A stretch of 52,431 bases of DNA from CAZLCK01 sp964558235 (GCA_964558235.1 CAZLCK010000005.1:1-52431), one strand, 5' to 3'. Shown: positions 22,154 through 32,312, counted from the first letter of the stretch. A program made the numbers and translations. The notes: generated from the letters alone by a model not told the origin.

Positions 22154-25100
22154 ATGGCATTTGTACATTTGCATAATCACACTGAATATTCATTGCTTGA
22201 TGGAGCTACTAAGGTTACCGAGATGGCTGAATATGCTTATAGCCTTGGTATGGAGGCTATAGCCATTACAGACCATGGTTATATGTATGGAGTTCCTGAA
22301 TTTGTAAAGGCCTGCAATAATGTTACCGCCAAGGCTGAAAAACAGTGGAAAGAAGCTTGCGAAAAAGCTAGAGAGGCGGGAGAGGAACTCCCAAAAAAGC
22401 CACATGGAATAAAGCCCATCATAGGTTGTGAGATCTATTTCACTCCAGACTCAACGCTTGCAAAAGATCATAAACCAGAGCTCTACCATATGATTTTGCT
22501 CGCTAAGAATAACGTAGGGTACCAAAATCTCTTGGAAATTGTAAGCGATGCTGCAATTGAAGGTTTTTATTACAAACCACGGGTTACATTTGATTCTTTG
22601 GAAAAAAATCATGAAGGTCTGATTGCAACTAGTGCATGCATTACTGGAATTATTCCAAAGTCCATCGATGATGGTCGCTTGGAAGATGCAAAGCTGTGGG
22701 CACAAAAATTCGCAGACCTTTTTGGTGTTGATGATTTTTATATTGAGCTACAAGATCAGGGTATAGCAACCAGTAGCGGTATGTCGCAATCAGATCTAAA
22801 TAAGCAGCTTGTCGCACTCGCTAAAGAGCTGGGAATAAAGACAATTGCAACAAATGATATCCACTATTTGCGGCGCGAGGATGCTCAGACCCAAGATATT
22901 ATGCTTTGCATTGGTATGGGAAAGCAGCTAGAAGACCCTAGTCGCATGAGATTTGAATGCGATGAGTTCTATCTAAAATCCGAAGAAGAGATGCGCGAAA
23001 TTTTCGCTGATTATCCTGAAGCATGCGATAACACAGTAGAGCTTGCTGCAAAGTGCAACGTTGAACTTTGTCACGATTTGATTTTGCCAAGACTACCACT
23101 TCCAGATGGCGAAACAAACGAGTCGATGTTAAGAAAATTTGCAACTGAAGGCTTGATCAAGCGATATGGCGACCCTTTGCCACAAGAGGTTATCGATCGT
23201 TTTGAATACGAGTATGACATCATCTGTACAAAGGGCTTTGCTGCATACTTTTTGATCGTTCAAGAGTTTGTTCAATGGGCTAAAGACAATGGAATAGGTG
23301 TTGGTCCTGGCCGTGGTTCGGCCGCCGGTTCGATTATCAGTTATGCACTTAATATCACAACATTTGATCCATTAGAAAACGGTCTACTCTTTGAGAGATT
23401 TCTTTCCCCAGAGCGCACTGAGATGCCAGATATCGATATGGATTTCGACGATGAGCGAAGAGAAGAAGTCATCGAACATGTAAAAGAGGTCTACGGTGAG
23501 GATCATATCGCCAATGTGATTACCTTTAATAAGATGAAGGCCAAGCAAGCTATTCAAGATGCTGCGCGGGTTTTGGGATATTCACTCGGTAAGGCACTCT
23601 CGATTAACAAGCTTTTTTTGAGCCCATTTGCAAATATTGCTGGGACTATGGGAGAGTCAGAAAAGAAATCTGACAATACCGAATATTACAATCCCGACTT
23701 TGTTGATTTTTATAACTCTGATCCTGAAGTTAAGCAGATCGTAGACGCGGCTAAGAAGCTTGAAGGAACAATTCGCGGTGAAGGTGTTCATGCTAGCGCA
23801 GTCGTTATCTGTCGTGACCCAATTAAAGAGCATGTTCCAGCTAAGCTAGATACAAAAGAAAATTCGATTATTTCGCAATATGACGGTGTAAATATTGCCG
23901 ATCTAGGTCTTTTGAAGATGGACTTTTTAGGACTTAGAACCCTAACAGTTATCTCTAAAGCTTTAGAAAATATCGAGCATAATCACGGTATTAAGATCGA
24001 TTTGGACTCTATTGACTTTAAAGATTCGGCAATTTTTGATCTCTTTGCACGAGGGGACACAACTGGTGTTTTTCAGATCGAATCGGATGGTCTAACAGGT
24101 CTTTTGCAACGCATGAGACCAGATAGATACTCCGACATTATCGCTGCTATTGCGCTGTATCGGCCAGGACCGCTCGAGGCTGGTATGGTCGATGACTTCA
24201 TCAATAGAAAACTTGGTCTTACAGAGATCAAATATTACGACGAGAGATTAAAAGATATTCTTGAAGAGACCTATGGCACCATCGTTTATCAAGAGCAGGT
24301 TATGCAGATTTCTGTTAGGATGTCTGGTTTTTCTGCCGGAGAGTCCGACAAGATAAGAAAGGCTGTGGCCAAAAAGCAGATCGACCTTATGACAAAAAAG
24401 GTTGATAAGTGGTCAGATGGTCAAGAGGAGACCATGAAGGATCACTGGATGAACGGTGCGGTTAGAAATGGTTATGACCTAGCTGTTGCTCAAAAGATTT
24501 GGGATGATGTTGAAAAGTTTGCATCATACGCCTTTAATAAGTCGCACTCTGCTGCATATGCAATTTTGACCATGCAGACAGCGTGGCTTAAGGCCTATTA
24601 TCCACTCGAATATATGGCCGCTGTTCTTACGAGCTACATGGGTAAAAATGCAGATAGAATCAGAGTAGTTATAAACTCGCTTAAGCAACAGGGCGTGCAA
24701 GTTTTGTCTCCCGATGTTAACTCTTCTATGCGTGATTTTACTGCCGTAGGACAAGATATTCGTTTTGGATTGGCCGGCATTAAAGGAATGGGACAGGCTG
24801 TTGCAGATGAAATCATTGCAGAAAGACAGAAAAACGGCTCATTTAAAACTATCCATGATTTTGTTAATAGGATTTCTACCAAGGTTTGCAGTAGGAAAAA
24901 TGTTGAGATTTTAATTAAGGCGGGAGCTTTTGATTCAACTGGCTATACAAGAAGACAGATGCTTCTATTTATTGAGCGCGATGGTCTTTTAGAGCAGGCT
25001 GCCCAGCACCATAAAGATAAAGAATCTGGCCAGGTATCTATGTTTGACATGTTATCCGATGATGACGACTCTGGTTTTATTGAAGAGATTCCTGCTCCAG

Positions 25101-25783
25101 ACGGGATTGAATGGGAGAGAAAGGTTAAGCTCGACTTTGAAAAAGAAGTTTTGGGCATGTATATCTCCGATCACCCCCTAAGTCCATATCAAGTAGATTT
25201 AGATGAGATCTCAGATTTCAAACTATCCGTCTTCAGTGACACATCAGCCGATATTCATATCGATGAATTTGGGGATTCTTCATCTGTTAGTATCCCAACT
25301 GACAAAGATATTACTTTGGCGGGAATGGTAACAGATTTGGCATATAAAATTACAAAGCGTGGCGACAGGATGGCAGTCTTTACTCTTGAGAGCATGGATG
25401 GCTCGATCGATTGCATTGTGTTCTCTAAAACTTTAGAAGAATATGGCAAATCATTAGCTGAGGAAAATATTGTTAAGATTCGTGGTCGCTACGATAAAAC
25501 CGATAGAGGAAGCCAGATCAGAGTCAATTCATGTATTGCACTTACATATGGACGCAAGGTCAAGATCGAGACCGAGGCTGAAAATATCGACAGAGATCTC
25601 CTAAATGAAATTAATCGTACAATTTGTGAATTCCCTGGTGCTGATAAGATCTCTTTTGTGATCTTTGAAGGGGGAGTAGCAAAAAGCGATATCGATTTGC
25701 CCCAGCATGTCGATGGTGGGAGTTTGACGCTTCTTTCTGCGCTCGCAGCACTTTTAAAGGGCAAAGGCAAAGTTGTTGTATAG
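22154..25783 (+). CDS. dnaE: DNA polymerase III subunit alpha
   Basis: The replicative polymerase catalytic subunit, 1209 residues, close to the usual 1150-1180. An N-terminal PHP domain (FVHLHNHTEYSLLDGATK) is followed by the C-family polymerase core. GPGRGSAAGSIISY lies near residue 390 and the catalytic Asp pair in PDIDMDFDDERR at Asp426 and Asp428. Next come GVHASAVVI and the fingers segment ALYRPGPLEAGMVDDFI. The helix-hairpin-helix region and a C-terminal OB-fold (DITLAGMVTDLAYKITKRGD) complete it. The PHP metal ligands look intact, which fits a proofreading-capable PHP; activity is inferred. Confidence 0.97.
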   Translation: MAFVHLHNHTEYSLLDGATKVTEMAEYAYSLGMEAIAITDHGYMYGVPEFVKACNNVTAKAEKQWKEACEKAREAGEELPKKPHGIKPIIGCEIYFTPDSTLAKDHKPELYHMILLAKNNVGYQNLLEIVSDAAIEGFYYKPRVTFDSLEKNHEGLIATSACITGIIPKSIDDGRLEDAKLWAQKFADLFGVDDFYIELQDQGIATSSGMSQSDLNKQLVALAKELGIKTIATNDIHYLRREDAQTQDIMLCIGMGKQLEDPSRMRFECDEFYLKSEEEMREIFADYPEACDNTVELAAKCNVELCHDLILPRLPLPDGETNESMLRKFATEGLIKRYGDPLPQEVIDRFEYEYDIICTKGFAAYFLIVQEFVQWAKDNGIGVGPGRGSAAGSIISYALNITTFDPLENGLLFERFLSPERTEMPDIDMDFDDERREEVIEHVKEVYGEDHIANVITFNKMKAKQAIQDAARVLGYSLGKALSINKLFLSPFANIAGTMGESEKKSDNTEYYNPDFVDFYNSDPEVKQIVDAAKKLEGTIRGEGVHASAVVICRDPIKEHVPAKLDTKENSIISQYDGVNIADLGLLKMDFLGLRTLTVISKALENIEHNHGIKIDLDSIDFKDSAIFDLFARGDTTGVFQIESDGLTGLLQRMRPDRYSDIIAAIALYRPGPLEAGMVDDFINRKLGLTEIKYYDERLKDILEETYGTIVYQEQVMQISVRMSGFSAGESDKIRKAVAKKQIDLMTKKVDKWSDGQEETMKDHWMNGAVRNGYDLAVAQKIWDDVEKFASYAFNKSHSAAYAILTMQTAWLKAYYPLEYMAAVLTSYMGKNADRIRVVINSLKQQGVQVLSPDVNSSMRDFTAVGQDIRFGLAGIKGMGQAVADEIIAERQKNGSFKTIHDFVNRISTKVCSRKNVEILIKAGAFDSTGYTRRQMLLFIERDGLLEQAAQHHKDKESGQVSMFDMLSDDDDSGFIEEIPAPDGIEWERKVKLDFEKEVLGMYISDHPLSPYQVDLDEISDFKLSVFSDTSADIHIDEFGDSSSVSIPTDKDITLAGMVTDLAYKITKRGDRMAVFTLESMDGSIDCIVFSKTLEEYGKSLAEENIVKIRGRYDKTDRGSQIRVNSCIALTYGRKVKIETEAENIDRDLLNEINRTICEFPGADKISFVIFEGGVAKSDIDLPQHVDGGSLTLLSALAALLKGKGKVVV

Positions 25784-25848
25784 CGAAAAACTTTTTAGAC
25801 TAACAGCCCTTAAAGGCGTGGGGATACGCTAAGTCTGGAAAATTGCAG

Positions 25849-25876
25849 TTGTTGTATAGCTTCTATTTAATATAGT
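25849..25876 (+). promoter_or_regulatory. candidate promoter of the his operon
   Basis: TTGTTG (25849-25854), a 16-base spacer and TATAGT (25871-25876). It lies in the 211-base dnaE-hisZ spacer, about 120 bases before the hisZ start. The -10 match is good, the -35 moderate. Confidence 0.55.
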
Positions 25877-25906
25877 GAGTTGCGTAAAAGACAAAATTAA
25901 CCACTT

Positions 25907-25942
25907 TACTTTAGTACTCTATTGCTCTACTATGCTAAAGTA
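25907..25942 (+). promoter_or_regulatory. inverted repeat in the his leader
   Basis: TACTTTAG (25907-25914) and CTAAAGTA (25935-25942) are a perfect eight-base inverted repeat separated by 20 bases. It lies downstream of the candidate his promoter. It could be an operator bound by a looping dimer or an RNA stem without a T-run. No T-box elements were recognised. Confidence 0.4.
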
Positions 25943-25994
25943 TCAACAAATGACTACTTATAAAATTAAAGCAAAGTTGTAAGGAGTAGAGAAG

Positions 25995-27086
25995 TTGCTA
26001 CCAATAACTCCTCGAGGTTTTAAGGATATCTTGCCAGAAGAGGCTCGAATTAGAGAACAATTGAGAAAGAGCGCATCTTTAACATTTGATCTATGGGGAT
26101 ATGATCCAATTGAAACTCCTACTTTAGAGATGCTAGAAGTTCTAGAACGCGGATCTGCTTTGAGCTCACCATCTTTTAAATTATTTGATGAGGATGGTTC
26201 GCTCTTGGTTATGAGGCCAGATGCAACACTTCCAATTGCTAGAATGGTTGCTTCTAGACTTGGCGAACAAATTCCAAAATATCGCTTTAGATATGATTTG
26301 AGAGTCTTGCGCGACAATAAGTCCGATAAGGCTACATCTAGAGAGTTTACACAGCTTGGGGTTGAACAGATTGGCTATAGCGGCTCTGAGGCCGATGCGG
26401 AGACAATAATTGTTTTTATAGAGAGCCTTTTAGCATGCGGACTTCGCGGTTTTAAAGTTGATTTTTGTAATGTAGCTATCCTAAAAAGCTTAATTAAATC
26501 CTGTAATCTTTCTGAACAAGATGAAGAGAGCATCTTAAATGCATATCACTCTTCAAATCATGTTGGCTTAGCTTATGCAGTTGAAAATCTTAATATGAAT
26601 AAAACTCTAGCCAAATGTCTAAAAGGGCTTATAAAGATACATGGCGATCATGATGCGATAGTTGAGTGCAAAAAACTATTATGCGATTGCGATGTTGATC
26701 AGTCTCCGCTTGATTTATTAGAAGAGACTTGGGAGATCATTGAAGATTGCGGCTACGCTGATTATATTGGCATCGATTTTTCATTAATGAGCTCTTTTGA
26801 TTACTACACGGGATTGATTTTATTTGCTTATGCACCTGGTTTTGGTAAAGAGATCGGATCTGGCGGCCGATATGACAAGCTTTTAAAGTCTTTTGGACGA
26901 GATGTTCCAGCTGCTGGCTTTGCCTTTTCTTTGGAAAATTTGATGCAGGCTCTCTCTGTTCAGGGAAATCTAAAATCTACACCGCGTGATATTGAGTATG
27001 TCGAAGAGGCGGGATCTGCATCATTTAAAAAAGCTATGGCACTTCACTCTAAAGGAATTGTTGCTAGCATTGGAGGCGATAACTAA
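25995..27086 (+). CDS. hisZ: ATP phosphoribosyltransferase regulatory subunit
   Basis: HisZ is a HisRS-like protein without aminoacylation activity that activates and gives histidine feedback to the short form of HisG. The 363 residues start MLPITPRGFKDILPEEARIR. They carry class II synthetase motif 2-like FRYDLRVLRDNKSDKATSRE and a motif 3-like GGRYDKLLKSFGRDVPAAGF. The C-terminal anticodon-binding domain of HisRS is absent, which supports HisZ. The start is TTG 25995 with AAGGAG at 25981-25986. It opens the his operon and overlaps hisG by one base. Confidence 0.94.
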   Translation: MLPITPRGFKDILPEEARIREQLRKSASLTFDLWGYDPIETPTLEMLEVLERGSALSSPSFKLFDEDGSLLVMRPDATLPIARMVASRLGEQIPKYRFRYDLRVLRDNKSDKATSREFTQLGVEQIGYSGSEADAETIIVFIESLLACGLRGFKVDFCNVAILKSLIKSCNLSEQDEESILNAYHSSNHVGLAYAVENLNMNKTLAKCLKGLIKIHGDHDAIVECKKLLCDCDVDQSPLDLLEETWEIIEDCGYADYIGIDFSLMSSFDYYTGLILFAYAPGFGKEIGSGGRYDKLLKSFGRDVPAAGFAFSLENLMQALSVQGNLKSTPRDIEYVEEAGSASFKKAMALHSKGIVASIGGDN

Positions 27087-27748
27087 TGAGCGCCCTAAGA
27101 CGTGTATTAGATCGTCCACTTAGAATTGCTGTTCCAAAGGGTTCTTTGTTTGAAGATAGTGTCAATACACTAGAAGCTGCTGGTATCGATGCTAGCATTT
27201 TAAGAAACCCCGGACGTCAACTTATCTTTACTCAAGAAAAGTACGAGTTTGTTATCCTTAGACCCACCGATGTTCCAACATTTGTTGCATTTGGTGGTGT
27301 GGACTGTGGAATGTGTGGTGAAGATTCCATCGTAGAGTCGGGCGCCGACATCGTTGAGATGGTAGATCTCAATTATGGTGGATGTAGGTTTGTAGTAGCT
27401 GAGCCTAAAGATTCAAAAGCAAAAACTGGTGATGCGTATAGCAGGCTAGGTGTGCTAAAAGTTGCAACTAAGTACCCAAATATTACGAAGGCCTATTACG
27501 ATTCGATCGGTACCCAAGTTGAAATTGTTAAGCTCCATGGCAATATTGAACTAGCGCCTTTGTGCGCAATGGCAGATAGAATTGTAGATATTACTGCTAC
27601 AGGAACAACTCTGAGAGAGAATAATTTGGAGATTGTCTCTGAAGTTATGCATTCAACTGCAAGATTTATTGCTAATCCCGCTGCTGTAAGAATTGATTCA
27701 AGGATTAGGATGTTAGCTTCTAAGATTAATGAGGTTGTGAAAGCATAA
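27086..27748 (+). CDS. hisG: ATP phosphoribosyltransferase, short form
   Basis: First step of histidine synthesis: PRPP + ATP to phosphoribosyl-ATP. At 220 residues it is the short form that lacks the regulatory domain and needs HisZ, encoded just upstream. Features are RIAVPKGSLFEDSVNTLEAA, the FVILRPTDVPTFVAFGGVDC segment, and the PRPP loop DITATGTTLRENNLE near residue 170. The start overlaps hisZ (TAATG). Confidence 0.96.
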   Translation: MSALRRVLDRPLRIAVPKGSLFEDSVNTLEAAGIDASILRNPGRQLIFTQEKYEFVILRPTDVPTFVAFGGVDCGMCGEDSIVESGADIVEMVDLNYGGCRFVVAEPKDSKAKTGDAYSRLGVLKVATKYPNITKAYYDSIGTQVEIVKLHGNIELAPLCAMADRIVDITATGTTLRENNLEIVSEVMHSTARFIANPAAVRIDSRIRMLASKINEVVKA

Positions 27749-27779
27749 TCGATGCGCAATATAAGAAAGGCTTAACTAA

Positions 27780-29102
27780 GTGGATATTCAAGTTATTAGA
27801 TTAGAGAGTGACGAAGAATTAGATTTCGATTCGCTAGGTCGTGATGGCTCTTGTAGCGAGGAGATCACCAATGCTGCACGTGAGATTATCGATGATATTC
27901 GTAAGCGTGGAGATATTGCTTTATCCTATTACACTGAAAAATTTGATCATGTGAAACTGGAGACATTCTTGGTTCCAGACGAGATGATCGATTCTGCCGA
28001 GAGATTTTTAGAAGCAAGCGTAAAAGATGCGCTTGAGAATGCATGTGAATCTATAATGGCTTTTCATGCAAATAAGATTCCTCAATCAGATTTAGATCTC
28101 AGGCCAGACGGAACTTTGATTGGGTATCGCGTTAATCCGCTTGATAGCGTCGGACTCTATGTTCCAGGAGGACGCGCTTCATATCCTTCGACGGTCTTGA
28201 TGAATGCTATTCCTGCAAAGATGGCTGGTGTAGAGCGACTTGTTATGGTCACGCCACCTTCGCAAAATGCCACAATGGATCCTGTCTTGTTATATGCTGC
28301 CAAGCTTGCTGGTGTTGATGAAATATATGCAGTAGGAGGAGCGCAAGCTATTGCAGCTTTGGCTTACGGAACTGAGTCGATCGAAGCAGTTGATAAGATA
28401 GTTGGCCCTGGAAATAATTATGTTGCTGCAGCTAAACAACTAGTTTCTGGAAAAGTCGGAATCGATCTACAGGCCGGACCATCTGAAATTTTGATTCTTG
28501 CTGATGATAGTGCCAATCCAAGCTTTGTTGCTGCGGATATGCTTTCTCAAGCTGAGCATGATCCAGATGCCTGTAGTTATTTAGTTATGGTTGGAGATGA
28601 GATTCTAGAAGACGTTTTGTCTGAAATGGATCGAATCTCTAAAGGATCTTCTCGCCTTGAGATCATAGAAGAATCGATAAGTAATAATGGACTTATTGTT
28701 ATCTGCCCAGATCTTGCAAGTGCGATAGAGACTGCCAATGGGATTGCTCCAGAGCATCTTGAGATTATGACTGATAATCCAATTGAACTTGTTGGACAAC
28801 TCCGAAATGCTGGAGCAATTTTTGTTGGACAATGGACTCCAGTTGCAATGGGCGACTACATTGCAGGGCCATCTCACACTCTTCCAACATCTGGAGCTGC
28901 TCGTTTTGCAAGCCCTCTTACAGTCGACGATTTTGTTAAAAAGACATCTGTGATCTCCTATTCATATCTAGCCCTGTCTGATGATGCAAATTCTGTTATT
29001 GAGATTGCCAATAAAGAGGGCTTTGAAATGCATTCGCGTTCTGTTATGGAAAGGATCGATCTCGTCGATAAGCTTACTCAGTCAGGTGAGGGCCTTAATT
29101 AA
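27780..29102 (+). CDS. hisD: histidinol dehydrogenase
   Basis: Oxidises L-histidinol in two NAD-dependent steps to L-histidine, using zinc. The 440 residues include GLYVPGGRASYPSTVLMNAI, VGGAQAIAALAYGTESI, IVGPGNNYV and DLQAGPSEILILAD. The metal- and catalysis-related AEHDPDACS and the GPSHTLPTSGAARF His segment near residue 362 are also present. The start is GTG 27780 with AGAAAGG upstream. Confidence 0.97.
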   Translation: MDIQVIRLESDEELDFDSLGRDGSCSEEITNAAREIIDDIRKRGDIALSYYTEKFDHVKLETFLVPDEMIDSAERFLEASVKDALENACESIMAFHANKIPQSDLDLRPDGTLIGYRVNPLDSVGLYVPGGRASYPSTVLMNAIPAKMAGVERLVMVTPPSQNATMDPVLLYAAKLAGVDEIYAVGGAQAIAALAYGTESIEAVDKIVGPGNNYVAAAKQLVSGKVGIDLQAGPSEILILADDSANPSFVAADMLSQAEHDPDACSYLVMVGDEILEDVLSEMDRISKGSSRLEIIEESISNNGLIVICPDLASAIETANGIAPEHLEIMTDNPIELVGQLRNAGAIFVGQWTPVAMGDYIAGPSHTLPTSGAARFASPLTVDDFVKKTSVISYSYLALSDDANSVIEIANKEGFEMHSRSVMERIDLVDKLTQSGEGLN

Positions 29103-29233
29103 AGAAGCGATTAGCGAATAGTAGATATAGCTTTGAAATATTTCAGCTCCAATGAAAAAGGATTGTTTATTTGATTTTCTTTTAAAGATTAAAGCAAAAT
29201 CATTTAGAAAAAATTAGAAAAGAGAAGACAAAA

Positions 29234-30349
29234 GTGAAGCTAAATGATGCATTAACAGGATTAGCAGCTTATGATCCGAAATATTTAGATGCTGATATCT
29301 TGTTATCTGCTAATGAAAATCCCTATGATCTGCCTTCAGAAATAAAAGATAAGGCTTTGCAGGAGATCTCAAAGACTAATTTCAATAGATATCCAGATCC
29401 TACTGCAAATACTTTGAGGGAACTGATTGCATCTAAGCTTTGCGATATTGTTTTACCAACTCTTCATAATTCCCAAAAGCCCTATGAGAGTTTTGATGGT
29501 ATTACTAGGGATTATATTGTTGTTGGTAACGGGGGAGACGAGCTGCTTTTTAATACATTTTTGGCCTTTGGTGGTAATGGAAGAAATGCTTTAACTAGCG
29601 TGCCAACATTCTCTGTTTACTCGATTGACGCCCAACTTAATAGTACAAATATCATCGAAATACCCAGGGATAGTAACTATGTTTTTGATGAGAACTCGTT
29701 TATTGAACGTGCTTCGAGAGATGATATAGATATCGTTATACTTACGAGTCCTAATAATCCAATTGGAGACACACTGAACTATGATTTTGTAAAGAGACTC
29801 TTAGCTAGGACAAAAGCGTTAGTTCTAATCGATGAAGCTTATGGAGAGTTTTCTGGAAAAAGTGTTATTCCACTTATTAAGGAATTTGACAATCTAGCTG
29901 TGCTTAGAACTTTTTCAAAGGCCTATGCTTTGGCGGGTGTGCGTCTTGGGTATATGGTTGCAAATCCTAAGATCATCTCTACATATCTTATGGTGAGACA
30001 ACCCTACTCAGTAGATGCTGTTTCTCAAGCTATCGGGAGGGTTGTCTGTAATAATCTAGAGGTTTTTGTGCCAAAGATTCTTACAATTGTACGTCTGAGA
30101 GATGAGCTTCTAGAAAAGCTATCGTGCATAAATGGGCTTGAGGTTTTTGAAAGTAGATCGAACTTTATCATGGTTAGAGCAAAAGGTGCTGCTGGTATTT
30201 GGCAATCTATGCTCGATGACCGTATTTTAATCAGAGATTTTTCTAGTTCCGACTATTTAGATGGATGCTTAAGAATTACTGTTGGAACAAGAAGCGAAAA
30301 TGATGCCATGATCGATTCGTTAGCTGAAGCGATTATGAAGGGAGTTTAG
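29234..30349 (+). CDS. hisC: histidinol-phosphate aminotransferase
   Basis: PLP fold-type I enzyme converting imidazole-acetol phosphate to histidinol phosphate. The 371 residues show LLSANENPYDLPSEI, NRYPDPTANTLRELI, VVGNGGDELL and SPNNPIGD. The Schiff-base Lys lies in RTFSKAYALAGVRLGYM, near residue 235, and an Arg-containing C-terminal segment LRITVGTRSEND follows. The start is GTG 29234 after a 131-base AT-rich spacer with only a weak AGAGAAG ribosome binding site. Confidence 0.95.
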   Translation: MKLNDALTGLAAYDPKYLDADILLSANENPYDLPSEIKDKALQEISKTNFNRYPDPTANTLRELIASKLCDIVLPTLHNSQKPYESFDGITRDYIVVGNGGDELLFNTFLAFGGNGRNALTSVPTFSVYSIDAQLNSTNIIEIPRDSNYVFDENSFIERASRDDIDIVILTSPNNPIGDTLNYDFVKRLLARTKALVLIDEAYGEFSGKSVIPLIKEFDNLAVLRTFSKAYALAGVRLGYMVANPKIISTYLMVRQPYSVDAVSQAIGRVVCNNLEVFVPKILTIVRLRDELLEKLSCINGLEVFESRSNFIMVRAKGAAGIWQSMLDDRILIRDFSSSDYLDGCLRITVGTRSENDAMIDSLAEAIMKGV

Positions 30350-30350
30350 T

Positions 30351-30938
30351 GTGAGAGCTTCTCAGATTCAAAGAACAACCAAGGAGACCGACATTACAAT
30401 TAGTCTTGATCTAGACGGAACTGGTAATGCTAATTCCAACACTGATATTCCTGCGTTTAATCATATTATGGAAGCGTTTGGACGCCATGGTCTTTTTGAC
30501 CTAGATATACAAGCAAAAGGCGATATTGAAATTGATGCACATCATACTGTAGAAGATGTTGGAATTGTACTTGGGATGGCATTTGATAAATGCTTAGGCG
30601 ACAGATCTGGAATCAAGCGATTTGGCGACTGTATTTTACCAATGGATGAGGCTCTTGTATTAGCAGCAGTTGATATCTCTGGCCGTGGACAACTTCACTG
30701 GAATGTGAGTGTACCAATCGAAATGATTGGCCTTTTTGACACAACTTTGGTAAAGGAGTTCATGATTGCACTAGCTACAAATATGGGTGCGACTATACAT
30801 GTACGCTTGCTTGCAGGTGAAAATACTCACCATATCATTGAAGCTTGCATGAAGGCTGTTGGACGTGCGCTTAGTGAGGCTGTATCGATTGATCCTAGAA
30901 GAACAGGACAGATCCCCTCTACAAAAGGGGTGCTCTAA
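30351..30938 (+). CDS. hisB: imidazoleglycerol-phosphate dehydratase
   Basis: Mn-dependent dehydration of imidazole glycerol phosphate. The 195 residues are the dehydratase alone, without a fused histidinol-phosphatase. The two His-rich metal motifs are visible: DAHHTVEDVGIVLG near residue 65 and GENTHHIIEACMKAVGRAL near residue 155. The start is GTG 30351 one base after the hisC stop. Its stop directly abuts the hisH GTG. Confidence 0.97.
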   Translation: MRASQIQRTTKETDITISLDLDGTGNANSNTDIPAFNHIMEAFGRHGLFDLDIQAKGDIEIDAHHTVEDVGIVLGMAFDKCLGDRSGIKRFGDCILPMDEALVLAAVDISGRGQLHWNVSVPIEMIGLFDTTLVKEFMIALATNMGATIHVRLLAGENTHHIIEACMKAVGRALSEAVSIDPRRTGQIPSTKGVL

Positions 30939-31577
30939 GTGGCCATAGCTATAGTCGATTATTGTAAAGGCAACCTGCGTAGTGTCCAAAAAGGCCTGGA
31001 ATCTATCGGTGTTAGTGCTTTTATTAGCTCAGATGTTGATAAGATTTCAAAGGCGAATGCAATTATTTTGCCCGGCGTGGGTGCCTTTGCTGATGCTTCA
31101 ATTACGATGAAAAACCTAGGTCAACTTGAGCTTTTACGCGAGATGATTAATGATGGAGTTCCATTTTTAGGCATATGTTTGGGTTTACATTTGCTATTTG
31201 AGTATGGAAGTGAAGGTCCTGGAGGAGACTTTGAGGGTCTTGGCATCTTAAAAGGCAGATGTGATAGGTTGCCTTCGGTTATTGAAGGATCGATGCGGGT
31301 AAAGATTCCACATGTTGGGTGGAATACTATCGAAAGAACATCTGTGCATTGTCCGATTTTAGATGTTGTTCCAAAAGGTACACATTTTTATTTCACTCAT
31401 TCCTATAGATGTATTCCCGATGAAGAAGGTGTTATTGCTGGTACAACTAATCATGGAATCGATTTTGTTTCAGCGGTTTGTTACAAAAATATCTATGGTG
31501 TGCAATTTCATCCAGAAAAGTCATCAGCTGCAGGTATGCAAGTTTTAGCTGAGTTTGTAAAGGTGTCTGGGGTGTAG
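30939..31577 (+). CDS. hisH: imidazole glycerol phosphate synthase, glutaminase subunit
   Basis: The class I glutamine amidotransferase that supplies ammonia to HisF. The 212 residues carry the catalytic triad: Cys in FLGICLGLHLLFEYG near residue 80, and His and Glu in GVQFHPEKS near residue 190. The oxyanion-region ILPGVGAFADA is also present. The start is GTG 30939 directly after hisB. Its partner HisF is the N-terminal half of the fusion encoded two genes downstream. Confidence 0.97.
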   Translation: MAIAIVDYCKGNLRSVQKGLESIGVSAFISSDVDKISKANAIILPGVGAFADASITMKNLGQLELLREMINDGVPFLGICLGLHLLFEYGSEGPGGDFEGLGILKGRCDRLPSVIEGSMRVKIPHVGWNTIERTSVHCPILDVVPKGTHFYFTHSYRCIPDEEGVIAGTTNHGIDFVSAVCYKNIYGVQFHPEKSSAAGMQVLAEFVKVSGV

Positions 31578-31582
31578 AGGCT

Positions 31583-32305
31583 TTGATTAAATTTTTTCCC
31601 GCAATCGATATTTTAGATGGTAAAGCTGTAAGGCTCGCAAAAGGTTCTTATGAGGATGTAACTTCATATAACGACGACCCTGTCGAACAAGCTGCTATTT
31701 TTGCTGATGCTGGTGCGCAGTGGATCCATATCGTGGATTTAGATGGTGCAAAAAAGGGTGAGAGTTCAAATCATCTCCTGATTGAAAAGATCTTGTCTAA
31801 GGTAGATGTAAACATAGAAGTCGGTGGCGGCATAAGAACTCTTGAGACCATTGATAACTATGCAAGAGCTGGAGCAAAACGCATTGTTTTAGGTACGAAG
31901 CTCGCAACGGATCCAGATTTTGTTGCTGAGGCTGTAAAGGGGTACGGCGAGCTTTTAGTTGCTGGCGTTGATGCTCTCGATGGGCAGATCAAGATTTCTG
32001 GCTGGATTGATTGTGGTCAGGTTAGCGCAACTACTCTTATAGGGCAGCTACAAGATATGGGCATAAAACATCTTGTCTATACAGATATCTCTAAAGATGG
32101 CATGCAAAGCGGTGTTGATGTAGATCATTATGTTGAGATCGCAAAGATTGCTGGATTTAAAGTTGTTGCCTCTGGCGGAGTAGCATCGATCAAGGATATT
32201 CAAGCGCTCGCTGCACAGAGTCATTATATCGAGGGTGTAATTGCTGGAAGGGCAATATATGAAGGAAGCCTCGATATAAAGCAGGCCATCGAAGCGTGCA
32301 AGTAA
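31583..32305 (+). CDS. hisA: phosphoribosylformimino-AICAR-ribotide isomerase
   Basis: TIM-barrel Amadori isomerase (ProFAR to PRFAR). The 240 residues begin MIKFFPAIDILDGKAVRLAKG, with the catalytic Asp in PAIDI. The half-barrel repeat is marked by VGGGIRTLETI and VASGGVASIKDI, and the second Asp lies in AGVDALDGQIKISGW. The start is TTG 31583, five bases after hisH. Confidence 0.96.
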   Translation: MIKFFPAIDILDGKAVRLAKGSYEDVTSYNDDPVEQAAIFADAGAQWIHIVDLDGAKKGESSNHLLIEKILSKVDVNIEVGGGIRTLETIDNYARAGAKRIVLGTKLATDPDFVAEAVKGYGELLVAGVDALDGQIKISGWIDCGQVSATTLIGQLQDMGIKHLVYTDISKDGMQSGVDVDHYVEIAKIAGFKVVASGGVASIKDIQALAAQSHYIEGVIAGRAIYEGSLDIKQAIEACK

Positions 32306-32312
32306 AGGGGAC

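Noticed and set aside
25784..25994. T-box riboswitch for the his operon
   Set aside because: No specifier stem, no AGGGTGGTACCGCG-like antiterminator sequence and no terminator before hisZ.
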